Source: Astragalus membranaceus
Taxonomy: Eukaryota; Streptophyta; Magnoliopsida; Fabales; Fabaceae
Reading direction: 5' to 3'
DNA length: 64,000 nt
Assembly (NCBI GenBank): GCA_039519185.1
Contig: CM076851.1
Coordinates: 32,967,799-33,031,798 of the forward strand
This document shows, piece after piece, positions 56,515 to 64,000 of this stretch (the first letter of the stretch is position 1; every line of letters starts with the position of its first letter). The position numbers were made by a program, and so were the translations under genes. The notes beneath the pieces are model-generated. The model was not told where the DNA came from, did not search any database, and was given only the letters and a program-made list of their open reading frames with translations.

Positions 56515-56858
56515 TAGAGGTCAGGCGTGTATATGTCTGACTTCTTAAGTACTTTAGAGGTCAGGCGTGTATATGTCTGACTTCTAAAGTACTAAAATAG
56601 AAAAAAAAGAATTTCACCCTTAATTACAAGTTTGCCACCGTGTCTACTTATATAGTCAGGCGAATACACGCCTGACCTCTAAAGTGTAATTTTTTTTCCT
56701 ATTTTTTGACTTTAGAAGTCAGGCGTGTATCCGATTGACTTTTAAACTCGCGAGTTTTGCCTCTTAATTACAAGTTTGCCACCGTATCTACTTATGTAGT
56801 CAGACATCTGAGCGCCTGACTTTAAATGTCTAATTCTAATCCCATTTTTGCACTAGTG
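56515..56858. repeat. right subterminal repeats and terminus of CACTA-3
   Basis: gtcaggcgtgtat, cctgactt and agtcagg words in both orientations. A nearby pair of arms around 56495-56615 is a near-perfect inverted repeat (agtactttagaggtcaggcg). Confidence 0.85.
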
Positions 56859-56974
56859 ATCATACATGATTTTGTAATTAAAGATGCATTTTAAGGCGTT
56901 AGTTTAATCTAACGGGGTTATAATTAAATTTTCTCATTTTTCATACTATAAACAAATGTTCTCACATGAGTCGT

Positions 56975-56976
<2 letters not shown>

Positions 56977-57042
<66 letters not shown>
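56977..57042. repeat. (AT)n microsatellite
   Basis: About 33 perfect AT units at the outer end of the split MITE. Confidence 0.95.
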
Positions 57043-57045
<3 letters not shown>

Positions 57046-57922
57046 AGATGTTTATAATTATGTAATTCGGTAATCATTTATTCAATTATACAAAATATAA
57101 AAAGTTATGTATAATATTGGATATGAACTTAGTTTATTAGTAAAAAAAGATGAGTCTTATTTGATGGTTGTGCAATTTTGATGAAATAAAACTGTTAAAT
57201 TTTAATATAAGGTATAATGGTACAAAATTAGACAAATTTTGTTTCACCTGGTTCGGATAAAGGGTGATTGAATTATAAAAGTTATTGTACTGTGATATTT
57301 GCCCATAGCAATTGATCGGTTCTAAAAATGTCTTTGTTGCCACATCAATTAATAATAATGTATTGTCATAAACCAATACTTTAGAAAACATACTAATCGA
57401 TTCTGGTTAGTTTGTGGACAAACCAATTTCGTTGAGATTCTAAATCAATGGAAAGAATATAAAATCAATGAATTATTGGCTAATGATACTTATACTTGTT
57501 TCCTAGAGAGCACAACACATACATGCTGATGGTCAATTTCAACTTTGATACTCTCCAAGTTTTGATAGTACTTGCCAAAATATAAATCTATCAAATGAAG
57601 CTCATTCTGCTATCCTTCGTGAAGGCTTTATCCAATTTATTATCGATTTCGTCAATATTTAAACTGATGATAGTCTTGATATGGAAGCACTAAAATCATG
57701 ATAAAAACATTGGATATAAGGGATGGACATGGTTAGTTATAGAGAGTAAATGAGATAGGTAGGTTGACTTACAAAATGGTTAATTGGTTGTGCTATATAT
57801 ATTTCCTTAATTTACCGATGGCATCAACTACCACTTCTTCACTCACCTTGAGGAACTGCAAAAAAATAGAAATCATAACAATTTAGTGTTATAAACTATA
57901 ACCTTAATTATAACCTTATATC
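57043..57922. other. intergenic spacer
   Basis: AT-rich with no recognised gene. A short minus-strand stretch near 57810-57855 (FLKVSEEVVVDAIG, with a TTTGCAG before it) looks like an isolated exon but cannot be assigned. Confidence 0.4.
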
Positions 57923-57935
57923 AACTAATAATAAG

Positions 57936-58074
57936 TTATCCCAAGTAGGTAGCTCAGTTGGCGAGCTATGGGATATTGAAGAAGTGCACCAAAAGAGTGC
58001 AAAAAGGAGGTCCCGGGTTCAAACCCCGGAAACTAACATTCCTCCACCCCCACTAACATTGCTTATAAAAAAAA
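57936..58074 (+). mobile_element. tRNA-derived SINE, family A
   Basis: Box A tagctcagttgg, box B gggttcaaaccc, tail of A. 13-bp perfect target duplication aactaataataag (57923-57935, 58075-58087). Closely related to 47987-48122. Confidence 0.93.
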
Positions 58075-58087
58075 AACTAATAATAAG

Positions 58088-58587
58088 CAACAATCAAAAA
58101 TATTAGGAATGAAGGAAACAAAATAGATATATATTTAGGGAAAACCCCAATACTATCAATGTTTATGCCCAAATACCTCTTCCCTATTGATGGTTTCTCT
58201 ATGTAGTCCTATTATGATGTATTGGTGTCTTTACATGGCTTGGGATGGGCCGATACCTTATTTGATGGTTTCTCTATGTAGTCCTATTATGTTGTAATTG
58301 GGTTTGATACTCCTTTTGAATGAATTATTTACTTACCCAAAAAAATTGTAAGATTGCTATCACATTATTGTTATATTTTATTATCATTATTTATTATTTT
58401 AAAGTTATTTGTTATATTAATTTTTGACTTGGTCATCTTGTAAGAGTAATTGTGTTTTAAGAGTTGGTTTTGTTTCAATATCAATAGTTATTAGAGTTAA
58501 AGTTTTGTTTCCTTTTGGTTTACGTTGAACAACAATAATTATTGTTTTCATATTAATTCTTTTATTGCCTTCATTTGCTTTAATCAA
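58088..58587. other. spacer with a short local duplication
   Basis: The phrase gatggtttctctatgtagtcctattatg occurs twice (58190 and 58264), about 74 bases apart. No gene recognised. Confidence 0.6.
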
Positions 58588-58602
58588 CAAATAAAAGTGG
58601 GA

Positions 58603-58849
58603 TACCGAAACCCAGAGCGTGGGGTTCAGCGGTTGGGGCTGAACCTCCCTTAACCGCTTTGGGTACGGAGCAGCGTTAAAACTCTGGGCCAGCTGTCTTG
58701 CCCCTCGAGGCACCTACAATGAACGAGGGATTAGACACTGCTGTCCGTGCGGTGGATACCGGGGTTTACCCAAAAAAAAGGAGATCCTGAGTTCAAACCC
58801 CGGAAACTAACATTTTCCCCCCACTCCACTAACATTGCCTATAAAAAAA
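58603..58849 (+). mobile_element. chimeric SINE with two family tails
   Basis: A 15-bp near-perfect target duplication (58588-58602 caaataaaagtggga and 58850-58864 caaattaaagtggga) encloses two joined units. The first (58603-58778) ends ggtttacccaaaaaaaa. The second (58779-58849) is the 3' half of family A (gagttcaaaccccggaaac, actaacattgcctat). The outer duplication implies that the joined unit inserted in one step. Confidence 0.75.
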
Positions 58850-59017
58850 CAAATTAAAGTGGGAGATGGAATGTAACCCTACGAACTTAACTTGTGTGTT
58901 TTTTACTAATATAAAGAGGTGGTATTTTTATTTATATAAGCATAAAGAGGTGGTATTGGCTTCATGAAGGGGACGATGATGAGATATATTTCTTCTCACT
59001 TTATTTTCTAATGTATT

Positions 59018-59176
59018 TTTTTTGGTAAACCAATGTATCCTCTACGGCGAATGTGGAGACCAATCATTCGAGGCATCTAAGATCTATTTAAGGGGTTGAC
59101 CTCTCCCAACAAATGTTTTTCCATACGCACCGGCCAGGGATCGAACCCATGACCAAATGGTTAAGGGACCCAAGTA
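59018..59176 (-). mobile_element. tRNA-derived SINE, family D
   Basis: 14-bp near-perfect target duplication (59004-59017 ttttctaatgtatt, 59177-59190 ttttctaaagtatt). On the minus strand: gtcccttaaccatttggt (box-A region), catgggttcgatccctgg (box B), ending ttggtttaccaaaaaaaa. Confidence 0.88.
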
Positions 59177-59439
59177 TTTTCTAAAGTATTTTGAGTATTA
59201 CATTTTTATTGAATATTGTGATTTTGTAGTTTTTATTATGACATTGAGATTGCCAAGCGACAATAGTGGAAGAAAAATAATAAAGATTCTTATTGGAAAA
59301 TAGAGATATACTTCGTGATTGTTTAAGCAACTGATTTTTCAAGGGTTATATATATAATACATCGAGAGGGGTGAAAATTATGTAACGCCTAATACAAAAA
59401 TTGAGAGTGATGGTAACCCAACATATTTGTGACGATTTG

Positions 59440-59537
59440 CTTATCTGACTTTCTAAGTCGCTCAGATAGAAGTCGAACTCGCATCCGACTTTAAAAGTCC
59501 AAAATATCCGACTTTAAATCTCGTTTTTCCACTAGTG
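59440..59537. mobile_element. orphan right end of a CACTA element
   Basis: The complement starts CACTAGTGGAAAAACGAGA at 59537 and is followed by tttaaagtcgga words, parallel to the end of CACTA-3 (CACTAGTGCAAAAA, then aaagtcaggc). No matching left end was found nearby, so it is a truncated remnant. Confidence 0.6.
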
Positions 59538-59897
59538 AGGATAGTGTATTGCTACAGCGTTGGAGGTTGAGTTTATACTCTTAATGAATCTATAGCTCAT
59601 GATTGTGTAGTGTGCTTGACTGTAGTGCACACTTGATAGATTCACCTATATGAATGGTAGGTGGGACCGCCTCCATGAAAGCTTGGGCAGACTTTCTAGA
59701 GCCACTCATGAAATCCAGGAATCGATGCAAGGCCAAAAAGCATTACACCGCGTTGAACAACTTTGGATGAGAGATCAATGTAAGTGATGAGTTCACTGAT
59801 TTACAAACGGAGTTAGGTTCATAGAGGTTCTAATCTCACCGATATTTCTAGTGGGTCACAATTCATTTGCTCTATGTGCTAGTTCATAGTCCAAAAG
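59538..59897. other. spacer without recognised gene
   Basis: No reading frame or repeat border recognised. Confidence 0.4.
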
Positions 59898-60374
59898 TGT
59901 AACATCCCCAAAGTAATTTTTAATTACTTTGATGCTTGAGTAATTTAAACTTTTATGATTGCTTAATGATTGATGATTTTATGAAATCGATTTAATTGTT
60001 ATGAAATTTGGTGTGAAATGTGTGATGATTGTTAATGAATTATTGATTGAAATGGGGCTTATTAGGGAATTGAAGAGAGTTTAAGGGTAATTTAGGGATT
60101 TCATTCATAAGACACACACACTCTCACAAAGGACCAGCTGAATCCCACATTTATTTACTCTCACTCACCCACTTAAACACACTCATTCAGTTTTAAAAAC
60201 ACAAAAGAAAGAAAGTGAGCGAAGAGGGAGAGAGTTGCGAGAGGGAGAGAAAGAAAAGAAATAACTACCAGAGTAATAACTACCAGAGTAATAAAACACT
60301 GCGAGAGGGAGAGAAAGAAAAGAAATGGAAGGTTGCAAATCCTCACTCCCATTTTCATTCACCATCTGAACCAG
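59898..60374 (+). repeat. 5' part of a chromovirus-type LTR, interrupted
   Basis: Starts TGTAACATCCCC, the usual opening of long Tekay/Del-type LTRs. It runs into a GA-rich segment with a duplicated gcgagagggagagaaagaaaag (60236 and 60300) and a doubled aactaccagagtaat. It is cut off by the LTR beginning near 60375. Confidence 0.6.
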
Positions 60375-62037
60375 TGGTGTGTGAAAAGATGTGCAAGTAT
60401 ACACAGTCACAAACAAGTAATACAATGATAAGAAAGGTCGAACCCACGGGGATTGGATTAACTTTATGTATGTTTAGAAAGCATATAAGTTAGTACTACT
60501 ATTCTACTCACAAATTTTGTGGTTTTTAAGTTAAGTGAAAATAGAATACAAATATGTAAAAGAATAGTAAGGAAATCAGTTGAGAAAGATGGTAGAGATG
60601 TTTTCACTAAATAATGTTCTTTTGAAAGTTTCTATGCTTTTAGTGATGCAGAAGCACCAAAGGTGCAGAAGCACCAAGGTGCAGTTGCATTGAGTGCAGT
60701 TGCATGAGTGTGTGCTTTTCAGCTACTTTCTTCAGAGTTTCGTTACAAGCTTCCCATGTCTGGGCTTGCTAAATAAGTTCACTCCTGCCTTTGAAGTACC
60801 CACTGTTTCACCCTAAGGACTATGTTATCCTATGTCTAGGACTTAACATGGTTTTAATAAAGTTTTCTTTATTACACAAGTTAACAAAGCCTTCATTAAA
60901 ACACTCACCCTTATTAGTCTTGATTTCTAATTATAAACCATGTCTGTGAATATAACTCTACTTATTCTAAGTGATCAACCTTAAAATAAGATGGATGTAG
61001 TATAACACAAGACCCAAAATGCTTGCAACACTAAAAAGCACAATAACTTACTCAAAAGTTCATTATAAAGTTAGAACATCTCAACCAAAAAGGTTTAGCT
61101 TATAATATGCATTGCAAGGCAAAGATGGATGAAATGAAACATATTAATATAGATGAAAATACAAGAGATATCAATAAGGTAGAGATTACACTGCTTGAAG
61201 TATTCTTGCATAAAATTGCCCTGCAGTGCAGAAGCACTGACTTCCTGGTGCAGTTGCACCTAACTAAGTTGATGAAGAAGTGAAGGAAGAAGTTGTCGAT
61301 TCCTTCCTCATCTTCTTGCCAACTATCTACTATAAAAACTATAAGAAATGAAACTACTAATATATAAGTAAAGTGTATGATCTACATATTATCAAGTGAG
61401 ATATGCGATTCTCTTCAAGTGAGAAGTGGGAGCCCTTTTTATAGCCTTGGAGATTTCCTTTGCTTGAGGGTTTTCTTGAAAACCAAGTTAACCTAAGGAG
61501 GCTTAACCATGGTTGCTTTTATGATCTTTAGATAAGGAGATTGAGTTCAGCACATTTCCATAAGGAGAGGTCCAATTGTGTAAGGCCATGTGTCTTTAGG
61601 TGAGTAGCCTTTCATGATGATGTTTATGGTGGGCGCCTCCTTATGCATGTGGGCATGTGCTCCATGTGAATTGTGACAAAGCATGATGTCATAGAAGTTT
61701 TGGAGCAGAGGTATGAATGGAGGTGCTTCCATTGTGGGGTTATAAATCTTCAGCGCAGGATGGTGCAGAAGCACTAAGTGCAGAAGCATCATGGTGCAAA
61801 AGCACTAAGTGCAGAAGCATCGTGGTGCAGAAGTATCATCTGTAGGAAAACTGAACAAATACATCAAACATACCAATATATATATATATATATATATAAA
61901 ATGCTTTATTCATCACTTAATTCCTAGAATGTTGTTATTTTACTAATACCACTATATTTAACACACTTTGTACTTGGGTTTCAAGCAATTTGTTACGTTT
62001 AAAAGTATAAATAACTCTATATAATTTAGAGTTATCA
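60375..62037 (-). repeat. 3' LTR of a second LTR-retrotransposon family (minus strand)
   Basis: On the minus strand it starts TGATAACTCTAAATTATA at 62037, directly after a polypurine-like TTTCGGGGTG, and ends near 60375 with CACACACCA. The length of about 1.66 kb is inferred; no partner LTR is in the window. It contains several GTGCAGAAGCAC words and a (TA)n run at 61878-61898. Confidence 0.65.
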
Positions 62038-62686
62038 CACCCCGAAACTTAAACCACTACTTGTCCTCAAGTAATGACAAAAAGGAAAATACAAGTAGGA
62101 TTTTCAATTTAAAGAAGAACAGAGCAGCTTATATCTTTTCAAAGAATGATTTTGCATTTGATGAACTTCATTTTTTTCAGAACATTTTTTGCCCTTGGAT
62201 TCCCTAAACATCCAAAGTTTATTAAAACTCATTTGTGTGAGTGTGTGCCCCACTAAGATCCAATCAGTTCCAAAACTAAGTGAAAAGTTTCTCTTTAACT
62301 TTTGAAAAATTTTAGCTCACGTTTGGTCAAAAAATAGATGTTTCAAAATATAGACTAGACTAACAACATCTTCAAGACTTCGGGGGCTTTAAGTACAACT
62401 AAGGACTTTGATTGAGCATTTCAAAACTATTTGAGTCTTGCACTATACTTTATTTTTTGTGGTTCTTTTTGTTGGTGCAGAAGCACTTTTAGTGCAGATG
62501 CACTGAATATTTTTGTGAAGTGCAGAAGCACTAACTTTTTGTAACTGATGCACCTCAACAAAAGTTTGTGTAACTGATGTTTTTGTAAAACAATTTTCTG
62601 AAAATTTCCAAAGAAATTTTATTGATTGCATCACAAAATTTGAAATTTAACTATACTATATTATGCATATATGGTAAACAACAAAA

Positions 62687-62752
<66 letters not shown>

Positions 62753-63460
62753 CACATGCATATAGTAATTAAAAGTGTTTTTCTCCCCCCCCCCCCAACT
62801 TAAAGTTGAGCAGTGTCCCCACTTCTCTAAGTTGAGTTAGAAAAAGTAATTTTTGTTCCAAAATGGGGAGGGGGGTTAATACATGTGGGATAACCATAGA
62901 ACATAAAAGTACTTATAAAATAACAACATGAAAGAGTTTACTCTTTCTTGGCACCACTTTTGATTCTAGAGCTGGTTCTGCTGGGCATGTGTTTGACTTT
63001 TTGTTTCTTCTTCTTTGCCTCTTCAGCCTTTGGTGCTTCTACACTAGGTGCAGCTGCACCAACCTCCTCTGTTGCTGGTTTTGTAGGTGCAGATGCACTA
63101 GGTGCTTCTGCACTGATTTGTTCAGCAGTAGTTCTGTCTTCTGTTTGCTGTTCTGGTGGTTGCTCAAATATAGCCTCAGCTTCTTTTGGTTGGTCTTTCT
63201 CCTTTTGTGGGTCCTCCTTTTCAGCTTCTTCTCCTTGTGACTTGCTGTGTTCTACACTTACCAGTCCTAGATTTTCCTTCACACTAGTTTCAACAGCTTT
63301 CTTGAAGAATTTCTGGGTGTTGCCCAGCTCTTCTCTTTTCTTCTGTGCCAGCTCTTCCAGTACCAGTTTGACAGTATCTTCTTTGTTCTTGGGTATGACT
63401 GTCACAACTGGAACACCTAGAGATGCATCTGCACTAGGTGCAGTTGCATCTGTTGCTGGT
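60647..63460. repeat. interspersed palindromic word GTGCAGNNGCAC
   Basis: About 20 copies or near-copies in clusters: 60647-60705, 61225-61262, 61760-61835, 62476-62560, 63045-63108, 63421-63450. Variants have centres AGAA, AGAT, AGTT and AGCT; ggtgcagctgcacc near 63047 is a perfect palindrome. Confidence 0.8.
62688..62749. repeat. (TA)n microsatellite
   Basis: About 30 perfect TA units. Confidence 0.95.
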
Positions 63461-63627
63461 GTACCTGGGTTGGCATTGTCTTCTTCAGGGCTGGTTTTTC
63501 CTTCTTCTTCAATAGGATTTTCCTCAATAACCTGCAAAGATTGTTTCTGAAAAATATTGTTAGAGGTTTGTGTGGCTGTTTCTTGTTCAGGTTGGCTTTC
63601 TTGGTAGATGGGTGGTGGTGATGACAA
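62938..63627 (-). CDS. acidic low-complexity retrotransposon protein, unknown function (229 aa)
   Basis: Open frame from MSSPPPIYQESQPEQE to a Lys-rich end (AKKKKQKVKH, TSSRIKSGAKKE). Rich in Glu, Ala, Pro, Lys and Gln; a central charged stretch (KLVLEELAQKKREELGN) could be a short coiled coil. No signal peptide, membrane segment or catalytic motif. It lies 3' in the internal region of an LTR element, the position of extra or env-like frames in some plant gypsy elements. That link is inference; the sequence itself does not identify a family. Several APSASAP-like stretches are encoded by the palindromic GTGCAG-TGCAC words that also occur in the element's non-coding parts. The frame may extend upstream, beyond 63669, in an intact copy. 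Confidence 0.5.
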   Translation of the reverse strand: MSSPPPIYQESQPEQETATQTSNNIFQKQSLQVIEENPIEEEGKTSPEEDNANPGTPATDATAPSADASLGVPVVTVIPKNKEDTVKLVLEELAQKKREELGNTQKFFKKAVETSVKENLGLVSVEHSKSQGEEAEKEDPQKEKDQPKEAEAIFEQPPEQQTEDRTTAEQISAEAPSASAPTKPATEEVGAAAPSVEAPKAEEAKKKKQKVKHMPSRTSSRIKSGAKKE

Positions 63628-63669
63628 CTGTGGAATGGGTGATGGTGATTTAGAGGTTGGTGGGGTAGG

Positions 63670-64000
63670 TGTAACACCCCAAATATTTAATTAATTATTT
63701 AATTAATTATTTAGGGGATTTGTTTTAATTAATAGATATAATTGAAATTAGAAAAATATAATATATTGAGGTGTGGTGTTGAAGCAGGAGGTGGTGTTGC
63801 GAATTAAGCTGGGTTAAGCTGAGGGAAAAGCCCGTGATCCAGGCCCGCTAACCTCGGCGCATATTTAAGCTAAAAATTTAGGGTTTGGTTCATTTTGTGC
63901 AAAAGAAAGAAAATTGCGAATTGAGGGAGAGTGAGAAGAGCAAGGGCGCGGCGCTGAGAGGCAAGAGGGAGGAGGAGCAGATCGTGCTTTGTTGCTGTGT
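63670..64000 (+). repeat. start of a chromovirus-type LTR running out of the window
   Basis: Begins TGTAACACCCCAAATATT, followed by repeated ttaattaattattt and then a GA-rich segment. Same terminus class as 18281 (minus) and 59898 (plus). It appears inserted into the retrotransposon to its left. Confidence 0.6.

Larger units (their letters stand above)
50509..56858 (-). mobile_element. gene-capturing CACTA element, 6.35 kb (CACTA-3)
   Basis: Left end CACTAGTGCAAAAA at 50509 and the inverted copy ending at 56858 give 14-bp inverted ends, with the first 8 bases themselves palindromic. The flanking triplets are ATT and ATC, so the 3-bp duplication is imperfect by one base. Subterminal repeats on aaagtcaggcg / cgcctgacttt fill both ends. 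No transposase gene is left. The minus strand carries fragments of at least three host genes (ribosomal protein SA, an Argonaute, a starch synthase) with introns kept, so capture was at DNA level. A hAT-like element is inserted near its left end. Confidence 0.88.
50371..56980. mobile_element. MITE split by CACTA-3
   Basis: The left arm (50371-50508) starts tatatatagtggaggactca and includes gaggacacttgtttat and atgaaaaatgagaaaat. The right arm (56859-56980) is its inverted counterpart (attttctcatttttcat, ctcacatgagtcgtcc). The arms match over about 55 bases. The original MITE would be about 260 bp and TA-flanked. The CACTA element sits between the arms. Confidence 0.7.
62038..63669 (-). mobile_element. 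internal 3' region of the same LTR element
   Basis: Contains an open frame (62938-63627), a C-run at 62786-62798 and a (TA)n tract at 62688-62749. It is cut at 63670 by another LTR. No gag or pol motif is visible in the part present. Confidence 0.55.

Noticed and set aside
57796..57855. Isolated exon of a host gene (FLKVSEEVVVDAIG)
   Set aside because: One short exon-like piece with no neighbours in phase; not enough to call a gene.
60647..61845. Regular GTGCAGAAGCAC words as a CRISPR array
   Set aside because: Spacing is irregular, units are short and variable, and the context is a plant retrotransposon.
62948..63550. 200-codon plus-strand frame opposite 62938-63627
   Set aside because: Very Ser/Cys/Phe-rich mirror of the acidic minus-strand frame, with no motif; treated as a shadow.

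Overview
This is a plant nuclear window. Its single intact host gene, a gibberellin 2-oxidase, has spliced exons, and almost everything else is transposable-element sequence in nested layers. The captured gene fragments (Argonaute, starch synthase, RIO2, APRR2, ribosomal protein SA), the SINE families and the gibberellin-oxidase sequence all look dicot. A legume is my best guess from the general character of the repeats, but no species call is supported by the sequence alone.

Layout. 1-2131: 3' half of a Ty1/copia element (+). 2983-11870: a structurally complete CACTA (En/Spm) DNA transposon with AAT target duplications. Its genes lie on the minus strand: a damaged TNP2 transposase, and a second gene joining an En/Spm-type domain to a ULP1-like cysteine protease. 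11874-12890: relic of an endogenous caulimovirus-like reverse transcriptase. 12893-15790: a second, broken copia element (-). 15800-18281: a long LTR with chromovirus-type terminus (-). 18402-23698: a complete Ty3/gypsy chromovirus (-), LTR pair about 3.4% diverged, GCTTA target duplications. 24418-24764: a hAT-type MITE. 25576-32372: tRNA-derived SINEs and two candidate non-autonomous Helitrons. 32525-34951: a 5'-truncated L1-type LINE (-).

35479-42062 is a young non-autonomous LTR element (LTRs differ at about 2 of 278 bases, CATTC target duplications). It has a gag-like start fused in one frame to a long region I do not recognise. A CACTA element (37322-40829, ATC duplications) sits inside that reading frame and itself carries pieces of RIO2 kinase and APRR2. 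The gibberellin 2-oxidase gene follows at 42431-49494 (-), three exons, 330 aa. Its roughly 5.1-kb first intron holds a tandem duplication, two SINEs and a MITE. About 1 kb upstream of its start codon lies a third CACTA element (50509-56858), inserted in a MITE. It carries exon-intron fragments of an AGO4/AGO6-class Argonaute, a starch synthase IV/V and ribosomal protein SA, and has itself received a hAT-like element containing a very GC-rich island.

The right end (57043-64000) holds more SINEs, including a chimeric one with good target duplications, an orphan CACTA end, and nested LTR-retrotransposon pieces. One of these carries an acidic open reading frame and is peppered with a short palindromic word. 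The most notable items are the two gene-capturing CACTA elements, especially the Argonaute fragment (a silencing component carried by a silencing target), and the uninterrupted-before-insertion 848-codon frame of the non-autonomous LTR element.
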